Shown in pieces: positions 33,689 through 47,071 of a stretch of DNA of 64,000 nucleotides. Location: positions 558,001 through 622,000 of the forward strand of contig CAJNAR010000164.1 of assembly GCA_905220665.1 (NCBI GenBank). The letters run 5' to 3'. Position numbers and translations under genes: made by a program. This DNA is from Albugo candida (taxonomy: Eukaryota; Oomycota; Peronosporomycetes; Albuginales; Albuginaceae). Each line of letters opens with the position of its first letter. Positions within the stretch are counted from its first letter, which is position 1. The notes under the pieces are model-generated. The model ran no database searches. It was not told the DNA's origin and worked only from the letters and a program-made list of their open reading frames with translations.

Positions 33689-33925
33689 GTATTCGCTGGT
33701 TGTGCTTTGATTTTATGCTCATTGGACAGGCTCTTAACGGCTACGATCGATATGACCAATCAAGGAATGCATGCACGACCTTGAAAGGACGTAGATGATC
33801 CGTTACGGCTGTAGGATGAGGTCGATGCTGTAACGACAGCATGCTACTTTACACGTCGATTGTATTTGATACTGCATACTTGTATTTACTTCTTCGTAAT
33901 CAGACTTTGGTCCATTCATATCATC

Positions 33926-36900
33926 ATGAGCGTATACAGCGACTGGGAAGCCGATCTCACGTCTATCATTGAGAAGACAAATCAAAATTTAATGCTGTTG
34001 AGTCGTTTCGGAGATAGAAAGACAGAGAGAAAAGATAGTCATTCGTACGATATATCAACTACAAAACAATATGAGCCGAATTCAAGGCAAACTCTGAAGA
34101 AAGCTATACAAGAGCGTTGCAATCAAGACATTGCTGCACATCGCGTCATGCCACGCGATAATAATAATGCAAGAGTAATGAACAGCAGAAAAATCAATAA
34201 AGATGCAGCATTGACTCGTCCTCCAGCTCCGCTTTCTCTTGCTGCTAGCAAGCATCACGTGAAGGAGCCACATACACAATTGGAAAAGGAAGGTTCAGAA
34301 GGTAAAATTATTGCGTTACGCCGCTGTCTGCTGGACGTTAAAGAGTTGTCTATCAGCAAGCATCAAATTGAGTTTGGCGAGATCCGAAGACGTGAAGAAA
34401 AGGTATCTTATGTATATTGCGCTCGCGATGAAGAGATTTTGACGATGCTGTCGACAGCATACAAGCAGGTTTGGATGTGAGGTTAGCACCAGTTGAAAAC
34501 AAGATAGAAATCATGCGAAAGGACTTTGCAAAGCTCGCAGACGCGAATTTGCAGCTCGAGATAAGGATGGCCGACATAAAGACCAAGGTTGAAGCAACAT
34601 CTCAGTCGTCTTCATCCCTGGTACTAAACACACAAGATCAATCGGATCAACTCAATCGACTTGATAAACATTGCGCGACTTTAAATCGATGGAAGTCTGA
34701 GGTTGACGAGGATCTTTGCGGACTAACGTGCGTATAATGAAACAAACTTGCTGAATTCGTTGCTCACTGAGGCTTTCCTACATTAGAAATCAGCTGAAAA
34801 AAACGCAATTGATACCAGAAAAGATCAACCAACTTGAGAAAATGCTCGAGACTGTGATGCTGAATGTAACCGATCTGTCAGAACGCATAAAGTCATATCA
34901 AAAAGACACAGACCAAAGATTCGACTCGATGGAACGCGATGTTACAAGGCCTATGGACACTAAAGTGATAGAAAATATATTTCAAAGTCGGTTGATGGAG
35001 CCTATGATCGACATAGAAAATCGTCTGCAACAGCGCATTGAACATTCTGCACAAACGATTCAACAGAAGTTAGGCCGTTCTGCCGAACAGGATCATGCCC
35101 TACGCATGGAGATATTACAGGGATGGAAGACCGAGGCAACTAATCGTTTCGAGGAAATTGAATCGAAGGTGAGAAGATACCAAAAAGATGGCACACTTTT
35201 CGCACAAAGTTTAGAGAATTACACAACTCTAGAAGCAAGTATACTGCGATGCCAATCACGTCTGGAACAGCAAGAATCAAGAGTGAAAGAGATAAATCAA
35301 ATGCTACTCAGCAAACTTCCTGAAAATATAGCTGACGTTAAAGCTGAATTGGTTCAGATGTTGCATTCCAAATTACATACTTTAAGCACACGCTTTGAGG
35401 AAGAATTGATTACAATAAAAGGAGATGAGAATCAAAACAATACATTTAAACAAGAGATCAACAATAAGATGAAGAGCTTAGAGAGAAAGATCAAGAATAC
35501 TGAAACAAAAGCTGCGAGCGGTTGGCAACGCAACGCTACATCTAGAAGAACACGTAGCGTTCAACAGGAGGTTGAAAACAGCGAACTTAAACAGCACTTG
35601 ATGCGTATCGCCTCACAAGTTGAAGCATCGAGGAATGCAAAGGAGGTCCTAGATGAAAGATTGATTGCACGAGAGAAAGCGTACAAAGTTAAGCTGATGG
35701 AACTCGAGAAGAAATTTGAGATCGCTTCAGTATTGGCTACTAAGGAGCGGGAAGAAATGATTGAGAGACTCAAGCAAGAAGCAAGGATCGCCGGAATTGC
35801 AAAGGGAGAACAACGGGTGTATAAAGAAATAATGGATAATGTGACTGACTCGAGAGACAAATTAAGGGCTGATGAGAAAAAAGCCCGTCAAGAATTGCAG
35901 CACCTTACTGCACTTTTAAGAAAATCGGAGCATGATAGCATCATTGAACTCACAAATTTGCGTTTATCTATCAGAACAAAGCAGAACGAGGCATTATTAC
36001 TTCAGCATGAATGTGACCTCAGTAAAAAGCACGTAATGATGATCAACAAGTCCAACAAGAAACAGAATAAGAAGGTGGAGAAGCAAAAAATGCTACTTGA
36101 AAATGAGCTTCATTTTCTCAAATTGAAGCTTTCGTCGCAAACACAACGTTCAGTACATGCCACTCGTATCGGGACCCTTACCGATGATACACCGAAAACT
36201 ACTGAAGGTGTATGTAATGGACAGGAGCATTTCCGATGTGAACAAGCTCTGCAGAATTTGTACATCAAAAATCAGCAAGAATTACAGAGCCTACAGATTC
36301 AGTACGACGAGCTGAATGATGCGTACATACAGACCAAGAAAAAACACGAACAAGAAGTTACGAAAACCAATGCGTCGATTTATCAAGAGTATGCGGTCGC
36401 ATTAGAAGAACTAAGGAATGTTCTTTCAATAAAAGAAAATGAGATGATGAAGCAGGTTGATACTCTCTTATCAAGAGACAAGGCGCGTGACTCCCAAATG
36501 GAGCAATTGACAAACACAATTGCTATGATACAAGAAGAGAACGACACGCTTATGCACAAGTTGAAGCATCCGACATTATACAAGGATGATTTAGAACAAG
36601 ATGTACACATGTTCGAGAGGACAGAGGTCAAGAAGCTGATACAGGCAAAGGAAGGTGAACTAGAGAGAGCGCAAAATTCGCTGAAAATGCTGGCGTCAGA
36701 TCTGGAAGTTTGTCGGGAAGCTTACAACTTGCAGTCAGAGAATTATAAGCGGGATACAACGAAACTGGAACTGAACTTGAAAAATACGCATGATAAAATG
36801 CTTGATCAACTTGATATTGAAAAGAATCTCTTAGCGGACAAGAACAGGTTAGAGAAGGACCTGGTAGCACGTAATTCACAAATGGAGACTCTTGGATTGA

Positions 36901-39900
36901 GATGCGAGGAAGATTTGCAGCATCTTGCCGAGGAATTCTCAAGCCAAAAAGTCTTGATTTCTGATAAGCTGGTTAGAGTCGAAACGAATTTGGCAGAAAG
37001 CGAACAGGAACTTGGCTTGCTTAGAGATGTGCACCAGAAGGTCTGTGAACAGATACAAGCGCAAGCGACGACTATGAGTATTGATCAAACGCGTATGGAG
37101 CACGAGATGGAGAAGCTTTACAATACTATGCAGCTAGAACAAGAGGCTTCTCGAAATAGAACGGAAGAGCTGGAGGAATCGATATTACATCTTGAAAACG
37201 AGATCGCAAAGCTTCGTGTGGAAAACGAGCAAGCAAAGTGCGATCTGGAAGCTGCAGCCAACGAAAAAATTGGTCAACAAAAATCTTCGGACGAAGTAAT
37301 TGGTTCTTTGAGACATTTTGATGAAAAAAAGCCAAAAGCTTTCGATGAGAAGTGGCCTGCGAAGGAGAAAGAGTGGTCCGAATTACACAATATGGCCCGG
37401 AATGAATTGGTTTCTTGGAGAGCCACGGCAAAGTGTGGAAACAATACTCTTTATACTCTTTCAACCAGAATAAGTGAACTCCAGGGCTGTCTGAAGAAAA
37501 GCCGAGAAAATGAGTTGGATCTACAAAAGCTTCTTACAGAAGTAATGAGGACAGTGACCTCACCCACTTTCGACAAGGCTTGGAGTCCTCCAGAATTTCT
37601 GTCGCCGGATAATGCAAGTCAGATGACCTCATTTATAGAGCACTGGACGGAACTAGAGAGTAGATTTCACGTTAAAAATGCCGAGATTGATGGGCTTAAA
37701 GTTCGACTTCAAAATTCTCACAACGAGCAGCAGGAATTTAAGAGTACTGTTCAAGCTCTCCAGAAAGAACGAAACGATATGAAAGATTTACTCAATGAAA
37801 TGCGGCTGAAGTCTCAAGAACTCGAACACGAGATGCAACTTTTACAAAAGATAAATGCGGACAGAAATACACACTTGAGCTGTCTGGAGAAAGAAAAACT
37901 CGCTTTGCAGACGAGAATTGATGAGCTTCATGACCAGGCGGCGATTATCGCAACTGAGATCGAAAGTAAACGTGTAGGTCACAATGAGGAACTGAAACAA
38001 GCCAAATGTCAATATGAGGAACTTGAAAGAGCGCATGAAAAATCAGAGAGAACTATCAAAACCGCAAAGGAATATTTGAATCGCGTCGAAAACGAAAAGA
38101 TGATTGAGCTTAACAATCTTAAACTCAGAGTTGACGTTCTCGAGGACGAAATATGTGCAACGGATACAGCTGAATGCACCGTTCAGGAAAATTGGAATTG
38201 GCAGCAAATCAAGAGTATTTATGACCACGTGGACCAACGTAAATCTCTTATCAGAACTGCCTTTTCGAAGCTCAGTTTGAGCATCGGAGTGACAGTCTGG
38301 TGTCAATTAAGGTCACTGTTGCACGAACAAGTGAACGAGGAACTCAACTTTATTAAGGATCGGAAGACGGATGCTCAACAGCTGGATGTGCTGCAGGAGG
38401 AGGAGGATAACATATTTCAGACTATGGAGGCGGTATCACTGATTCTCAACCATCTTGAAAAAAAACGAAACGCAAGTGCGGACTACTCAAGCAACGGCTC
38501 CGAGTGGCTCAAGTCTTTTTCAGATACGGCTCCCTTACTAGTAAGGCGATTGAAAAACATGGAAGTTGCCTGCGAAATGCTTTTTTTTGGCAAAGATCGT
38601 AACGCCTCAAACTCATCTCGCCATCTTTTGAACAATACGATCACCATAGATGACAATGAAAACGATGCAAGTCTGTCACCTGCATCAGGTATAGGAACAA
38701 TTCTCTCGGATGTGGAGGGGCACTTTGAAGAATCTGTCGGTGCAGTTGATACGAATTGTACTTCTTATGAGGACTCGCTGATACAAACAGATAAAGGAGA
38801 TCACACGACTTCGCAGGGGGATTCGTCGTCGGATGGTCAAGATGAAAAGGTTGACGGTAGAGCGAAAATATCCAGAAGCCACAACACTCAGCACAAAATG
38901 CGAGATGATACGCGTTCTTGGTCCCCGTCAAATATCCGAGTAGAAGTCAACGAACCAATCCATGACACCTCACGCATGAGCCGAGAGAAGCGCGGAGATG
39001 ATTTCGTAATGGAAAACAATTCGTCCAATACATATAGACATAGCATCTCGCAATTCGATGAGACGGAATATATTTGTGAGGATGATTTGAATCCTGGTGA
39101 AGGAAATGGTGGGCAGCAAATGCATTCTCGATCCAAAGATATCTTGATGGATGACAGAAGAAGCACAGCGCCCTCGATGGATGTAAAGGAACACGGGAAC
39201 GCTGAAAGCGCTGGCATTTCTGAGTCTTCAAATGATGGAAATGAATTAGATGAAGATATTTTGGATTCTTCTTCTGGTGAAAGTGAACTTGACATTCAAC
39301 CAGACGATTCGGACAGGGTGTCACTCTCAGAGGTTACCCACGTCGAATTTGAAGAAGTCGCCAATGCAAGTGATAATGAGATTGTTCTCACGAATACAAA
39401 TTCGTATGTAGAGGAAAATTTTGTTCACTCGGGAGCTCAAGAGCTTAGAGTGGAAGAAGAAGGAATTTACAATGATGCAAACCAGAAAAACTTGGAAAGT
39501 AATGATCATGACAACGTCGATGCCCCTGCTGAACTGACTCATGCGCATGGAAACATGTTCGATTCCGGGTATGTTCACCATCGTCACATAGAGGACTGTG
39601 ACACGAATGAAAACGATGTTTTGTGCATCGAGAAAACGACTAATGCAGCTAGGCGCAACACTGACCATGATAATGATAAGGAGACAAGCTTCGGTGAACG
39701 TCAGGTTTTGAACTGGGATGATCAAGCCTTATTAGACGGCTCGTCCGTAGCGATCAATCAGAATGAAAATGACGAGATATACTTTGACGATAACGCGGTC
39801 TCTGGTGCAGTGAAAAGCGTTGATTCAGGCGAACTCTCAAGTTTTTCAAATTCTTCCGACGAGATTGATCGTTTCGAAACAGCGGACAAGTGGACCGGTC

Positions 39901-41180
39901 ATCAACAAAGAAATGAGCACGAAGAAGATTTCATTCCACTGCACAGTGGGCACGAAAAAGCTGACATGGGTGAACGAGATAAGGAGTCTATCAATTCTTT
40001 CCAAATTCCCATTCCTGGATTGCCACTGACTACAACGATAGCAGATGCTGATGAGAACCTGCCGCAAGCAGATTATTATACCATGGAAGATATCTCTGAG
40101 ACATGCGGGTACTTATCCGATTCAGATAATGTGGAAAAGAAGATTGTTGCATTATCAACTCGCTTGAGTGAAAGTAGTGGTACCGATGATTCGGATGGAA
40201 TTACACATCAGCAGAATGATCGACATGAGAGCACTACTCACACCTTTCAAAAGACGGAGAATTTGTCGGCAGATGGAACCATTGACAATGAAGCTGAGGA
40301 ATACTCTATTGGCGCTTTGTCTACAAGTGAAGATGCTTATATAAATGGACTAATAAGTTGTGGGTTATCCGGAACTGAAAACTTTTCTCTTGAAGAATCA
40401 AAAGACAGATATATGCCTGAAGTCAGTAATGAGAGCACATTTTGCGAGGTCGATGCAGACGAATCCTTGACTACGATTGAGCAAAGTGAGCGCATGGAGA
40501 CTCATAGCAGTGATAAAGATGATGAGATTCTCGATCGACTCGAAGATAGTGATCAGGACGATCTGGTTGAAGAAAACGACACTTTTGATGTGGATAATGA
40601 AACTAGCAGCGACGACCTTGTGCTTCCCGATTTAATTGATGCTTATAAGGAACAACACTATACTGAAATTCATGACCATACTGGAATCGAGCGAAATTCA
40701 CACGATCCAGACGAATTAGAAAAGCTTTCAGTAGATGCAGATATGGAACAGGTGAAGCAACTTGCAGAGCCTTATATGGAAATGATATCTTCAGCAAGAA
40801 ATGAAAATAGTACCGATCTGCAAAACCTCACGCTCCAACAGTTAGTTGAAGATAACAGCGAATATGAGACAAACTGCGGTCCGTTCGCTGAGATGGATAC
40901 ATCAGGTGATGATGTGAATGCTGCGGAATCGGATGATGACGCCATCGATGTGTTTGAGACAAGAGGACTGGACTGGTCTAGCGTTGACGATAGGTTTCAG
41001 CATAATATGCCAGGCCTGGAAGCACCGCAAGCTCGTGCTTATTCAATCGACCAATTTGATGGTAGCAAATTGAATGAGGAAATATCATCTTCACCTAGTC
41101 GAAGTGTCGATGGAGAGGAATACTCGGATGGTTCGTTTGATTTGGAGGAGTCACTCGAAGAAGAAGAACTTGACACGTAA
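33926..41180 (+). CDS. Very long coiled-coil protein with acidic C-terminal half
   Basis: Three exons in phase (33926-34391, 34436-34727, 34787-41180) give about 2383 aa. From residue ~150 to ~1250 it is almost continuous heptad-rich coiled coil (repeated E/K/L/Q patterns such as LEKMLETVMLNV). From ~1280 to the end it is Ser/Asp/Glu-rich and disordered, finishing in the acidic FDLEESLEEEELDT. No motor, kinase or membrane motif is visible. Long coiled-coil proteins of this type commonly serve as Golgi tethers, centrosome/basal-body or ciliary scaffolds; nothing here picks one. The first intron (44 nt, donor GTGAAG) was chosen because it keeps FDDAVDSIQAGLDVRL in frame; other acceptors at 34468 or 34471 are possible. 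The start is the first ATG, MSVYSDWEADL. Confidence 0.78.
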
Positions 41181-41292
41181 TACGTCATAGTAAAACGGTA
41201 CTGCTTGTTTTCACAAGGAGCTGCCCGATTACTCGACTCTTTATGAGGCAAACTCTAAGTTTTATTTCAACAGAAGTCGTAGCTATAAACTC

Positions 41293-43086
41293 TCAATGTC
41301 GAACACTCAATCCTGTTAGCAGAGGATGTCCCGTGATTGTCAAATTGTCGAGCTTGTGACCATTTAGGAAACTACTCGTTATATGCGTACAGCCCCAAAG
41401 AGAGAGTTCTTGTAATTTCTCGCAGTGATCGGTCAAATTTCCTAATCCATCCTCGGTGATCTTTCGACAAAAAGATACATCCAACGTCGTCAAATTCTTG
41501 GAGCAGTACAATTGCAGAGCTTGTAAAGTAGCGTCTGTGACTCCCTGAATGAAATTTGTCCCACAGATTATATACCCCCCGCTCAAATTCAATCTCTTAC
41601 CGTAATACTCGACATTTTGACCGACTCGAGGTACTTGCTAGCACCAAATGCAATATGCTCGAAAGCAAGATCCGACAAATGAATGCACCTCTGGAGGTCA
41701 ACATTGACCAGAGGGTGACCCAGCTCCCGAACCTAGAAGACATCATGATGATCGCGTCAGATCACTGAAGATATATTATCAGTACAGGGAAGATACCAGC
41801 GCGAAGGGATCGTCAGAAATCAACGGCATATCAGATAAATCAAGCCTTTGTAGTCCTCGACAATGCGTGAATATAGCGCGAACTGAATCGTCTTTCAATT
41901 GACTGCATCGTGAAAGGGAAATTTGTTTCAGATTCGGTAGTTTCTCCAAAAAGGTGGAAACAAAATTGTCAGAAAGCTTCACCATTTGCTCCAGTTTTAG
42001 CTGTTCCAATGCTCGCATTGTGCAAAGCGGAAACAAATCGTCATCCGTCAGTTGAGGACATTCTGAAAGTGTTAGCGAGTATAAGTGCTGTAGCTCGCTC
42101 ATGAACTCGACTGACTTTTTGGTTATTCGTTGGTTACAACTGAGCTCAAATTCCTTGATTGATGGTGCGCTTTGACGTACAAGTGTCTCACACCCAGAAT
42201 CCGAAAGACGGTAGCAACCTTGTAGAGATAAAATCTCTACGCTTTGTATGGCGTTCCTTCAGATCAGCTCATTATTGGTGTGATGAGTTTTACCGAATAC
42301 AACATTCCACACTCACCCGAGTTCCATAAGTACTTGGTCCGAAATACAGCGACCACAAAAGTTGAGTCGTAGAACTGTGAGCGTTAACTTTGATGCTGAA
42401 GAACATTTTAAGGCTTCTAAAAAGCTAGCCTCGTCTATACTGGAGCAATCAGGTAAATCAATCTCCGTTACTCCCGGAAAGACAAATAAAGGTAGCACTG
42501 AACATATTCGTCAATTCTCTTCAATAAGATCACAAGGTAGTCGGTGCATACCGATTGAATCGAATTTGCGCATCTTTGCAACTTGATAAGCGACGCGATG
42601 ACGGGCTGATGCATCCAAGTACTCTAAGGTCGGCATCTGTTCGATATATTGCGTCAGAACCTGAACAGCCAATTCCCGTAAACTGGGTAGGACTGTGTTT
42701 TGAAAGTGCATCGCTGTTCTTGGTTTTTTTCGATGAGGTATCCAAGTATTTGATTCCGTAGATGATGTGTTTCTGTCTATTAATTCTTTTTCTCTCGCTA
42801 ATTGGGCTGCAAGTCGATTATCGGCTAGTTGTTGCGCAGTTTGCATGTATCCTGGCCATGAAACACTCTGTCGACCAGCACCAAATACACGGATAGGTCT
42901 AGGATTATCAATAGCAGATTGCTCCTCATTTTCCGCGGTTTCAGAGGAGCTTTGGACTTCGATTCTTGCGTCGGTCGCGTCATGTTCTCGAGTTGAGCGC
43001 GTTCGCATGTCTGATCTTCCGATTGAATTCGACGTTTGTACCGAAAAGTGTACCGGTACTGACGATTCTGATTTCTGACTCCTCAT
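41293..43086 (-). CDS. Rad7-like leucine-rich-repeat protein
   Basis: Five minus-strand exons (43086-42552, 42497-42317, 42241-41797, 41732-41601, 41544-41293) give 514 aa. After a disordered basic N-terminus, LPSLRELAVQVLTQYIEQM introduces the Rad7-type leader. About ten cysteine-containing leucine-rich repeats follow (LSLQGCYRLSDSGCETL, LTLSECPQLTDDDL, ISLSRCSQLKDDSV, LDVSFCRKITEDGL). Yeast Rad7 works with Rad16 in global-genome nucleotide excision repair and as part of a cullin ubiquitin ligase. AMN1/F-box LRR proteins are the alternative; no F-box is seen. The frame contains a TGA at 42511-42513, removed by a well-formed 54-nt intron (42551-42498). ATG 43084-43086 is the first in frame. 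Confidence 0.78.
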
Positions 43087-43292
43087 TTTTATTACGGCAG
43101 TAACTTCAACTTCAGGAGGTTTCACTTCATGCTATTAAGAGGCGCTTGTGATTCTCTCAGTCTTCTTAGTACTGAGAATGTGTGTCGTTTAGATTGGAGG
43201 GTTTAAATCATTCATTCTATTCACATCGTTAGGCCACCCTCTTCTTAATTTATTGGAGTGAACTGATTACGAAGACTCCTGCGGAAGAAGTT

Positions 43293-44516
43293 ATGCCAAC
43301 AAATGTTGAAACGATTCGTCCCGGAACTCAGAAGTGTGATAATAACGCTTCTTTATGTGTGAAGAAGGACACTGCAAACATTGAAGATGAACACTCGTCC
43401 GATAATCGATTACTTCGGAAACGGCAGTTCTCGAGCAGGTCGTCGAGGTCGGACACATTGCGACTTTCCGTCCTTAGTTTAGATAGTATAAAAGAAAGCA
43501 AGTCAAGTCAAGTTCATTCCGCCTATAAAACACGCATCAAACATTTGAGACCAAACAGCAATAACACAAGGCATGATTTTCGATATTCGAGACCAAGCTC
43601 TAGGCAATCTTGCTACAAGCTTTCACCATTGCTAATGGCTGCAAAAATGGGCGATGTGGTTGAATTCAATGCTTTACTTATTCAAAAGGACACAGATATA
43701 TTACGTCGAGACCCCGCTCACGGCCAAACCGTTCTCCATATTGGGATTTGTCAAGGTAACAGTGATATAGTGCAGGTGCTGCTCATGCCCGAGTTTGCGG
43801 GGTCCTTGGTAAATTTACCTGACAAAAATCGAAACACTCCGCTACACCTGGCTGTAGCGAAGTCTCGTCGCCTGACACGAATGTTGATAGAAGCCAACGC
43901 CGACATCAACTTCCGTAACAATAGGAATCAGACACCTCTGGGTATACACATCTTGACGACTCCGCGTGATGATCCAAGCATTACAGAGCTCTTTATGAAA
44001 TTCGATGCTGATCCCAACGCGGCCGTCAACAAGTCAACAGTCTTGCATGTTGCGATCGACAGGAATCTTATCCGCATCGCATCAGTTCTAGTGCGTTATG
44101 GAGCGCAGCTGAATTTGCTGGATCAGCACGAACAAAGTGTTTTTGATAAGGTCCCCGAAAAAGTAGCAACCATTTTGTTGAGTCAGATTTCACACCCTCC
44201 AATTTGGGTTCCAGATCTCAATCGAAAGCATTGTATGGGTTGCTTAGGAAAATTCAGCAAGTATGGGAGAACTCGGCGTCATCATTGTCGCTATTGTGGA
44301 CGTTTATTTTGTGGTTCTTGTACAAAATCGCGGCTTAGTCCCACATCCTTCCCGTTTTATGAAGAAAACTTACCTTGCGAGTTTGACTTGGGGAAATTTC
44401 GATGTCTGCGCACACGGAAATCTCCACCTTCCAGTTGGAAGGGCAAACAACGCGTGTGTAACACTTGTTTGAGCATTTGTGCACCAGCCGCTAATAAACA
44501 CGTGGCGCGTTCTTGA
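43293..44516 (+). CDS. Ankyrin-repeat protein with canonical FYVE domain
   Basis: Intronless, 407 aa. The N-terminal ~100 residues are Ser/Arg-rich and disordered. Residues ~108-300 carry about five ankyrin repeats (GQTVLHIGICQGNSDIVQVLL, NTPLHLAVAKS, STVLHVAIDRN). Residues ~305-395 are a FYVE zinc finger with WVPD (residues 305-308) and the basic patch RRHHCRYCGR (328-337), followed by CGSC and CNTC pairs. All phosphatidylinositol-3-phosphate ligands are present, so endosome targeting is expected. There are about 40 extra residues between the sixth and seventh zinc ligands. Divergent from the Rad7-like gene (206 bp apart); convergent with GAPDH (125 bp). Confidence 0.92.
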   Translation: MPTNVETIRPGTQKCDNNASLCVKKDTANIEDEHSSDNRLLRKRQFSSRSSRSDTLRLSVLSLDSIKESKSSQVHSAYKTRIKHLRPNSNNTRHDFRYSRPSSRQSCYKLSPLLMAAKMGDVVEFNALLIQKDTDILRRDPAHGQTVLHIGICQGNSDIVQVLLMPEFAGSLVNLPDKNRNTPLHLAVAKSRRLTRMLIEANADINFRNNRNQTPLGIHILTTPRDDPSITELFMKFDADPNAAVNKSTVLHVAIDRNLIRIASVLVRYGAQLNLLDQHEQSVFDKVPEKVATILLSQISHPPIWVPDLNRKHCMGCLGKFSKYGRTRRHHCRYCGRLFCGSCTKSRLSPTSFPFYEENLPCEFDLGKFRCLRTRKSPPSSWKGKQRVCNTCLSICAPAANKHVARS

Positions 44517-44641
44517 GTTTATAACAATCGAAGACATCTCTGCACGATTGTACATGCAAAATGCTCGGCAGAAAATTAACGCTTTTATTGAATTAAGAGC
44601 ATCACAGTTGTGAGAGTAACACTTACAGCTTGTGTCAACGC

Positions 44642-46162
<1,521 letters not shown>

Positions 46163-46825
46163 CTATACATTCCTTGTCAAGTGTCCATCACATCTGTATA
46201 TCGATCTAGAATTGGTATATAGACCATATCTGACGCGACTTGTAGAATCGTGGTAATATGGAGGGCATGATAAGCACTCTCGCGGGCTGATCAGCCCGGT
46301 AGTCACTGAATATTTCCCGCTGGGACACGGAGCTGTACACGCGCTGGTTTGGAGTCCTTTACTTGCGCCGTAAACCCCCTCTGGGCATCTTTTGCAACTA
46401 TGAATGCTAGTAGCACCTATACGGTCATTGTATGTACCTTTCGGACATTTTCCGCTGCATGCACTTGATGTCAACCCAATGCGTTCACCATAAACACCAC
46501 GAGGGCAATATTCACATTCACCTAACGTGATGCCTGTGCCCGGTTGACGATACATCCCAAGAGGACAAGGTATCAGATAAAGCCTCAACTCATTTTCGTT
46601 AGTACGAGCTATGGAGTAGGATTATAAACCCATCATGATGATGCAATCACTGCCCTTACAATCTTGACGAGCTTGTATGACATCGGTGGGGAATCGCAGA
46701 GTGTCTCTCCAGCTTGCATCGGTGTCTAATGACGTAGACGAGGTTTGCATCAAATGAGCGCTCATATTTGTATACTTCTTACCTTGTAGGCGACAAATGC
46801 AAACCATCACTACTAAATGACGCAT
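46163..46825 (-). CDS. Small secreted cysteine-rich protein with GCC2/GCC3 (ephrin-receptor-like) modules
   Basis: Minus-strand exons 46825-46783, 46725-46660 and 46608-46163 join in phase into about 184 aa. The N-terminus (MRHLVVMVCIC) looks like the hydrophobic part of a short signal peptide. Exon 3 encodes four Cys modules of the C-P-x-G-x-Y/ G-x-x-x-x-x-C type: CPLGMYRQPGTG, CPRGVYGERIGL, CPKGTYNDRIGAT, CPEGVYGASKGL, CPSGKYSVTTGL. These match the GCC2_GCC3 / ephrin-receptor-like pattern of extracellular proteins. The tail after CPPYYHD loses the pattern, so the 3' end may be mis-spliced (a donor near 46229 could extend it) or truncated. It is head-to-head with the giant secreted gene, start codons 246 bp apart. 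Confidence 0.65.
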
Positions 46826-47071
46826 CCAACTAGTGATCGTTGAATATTAAAGCTCAGACTCCATATAGAACCTGTGAGCGTCGGCTAAAGATAGGATGCA
46901 CAATCGCTTTTAAAACAATTGGTCGGTCCCACCCATGTATAGGTCAAAGAGGGTGCATGTGTGGCGAATTTGGAAGACCCACGTGATGAAAGGTCACACC
47001 CATTGCTTGATCCGTCACATGAAAAAATGAAAAACAGAATTCGATCGTGAACATTCTATCTGCACATTCCG

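Noticed and set aside
36383..40797. Many minus-strand frames opposite the coiled-coil gene
   Set aside because: Mirror of the biased Glu/Lys/Ser codons on the plus strand.
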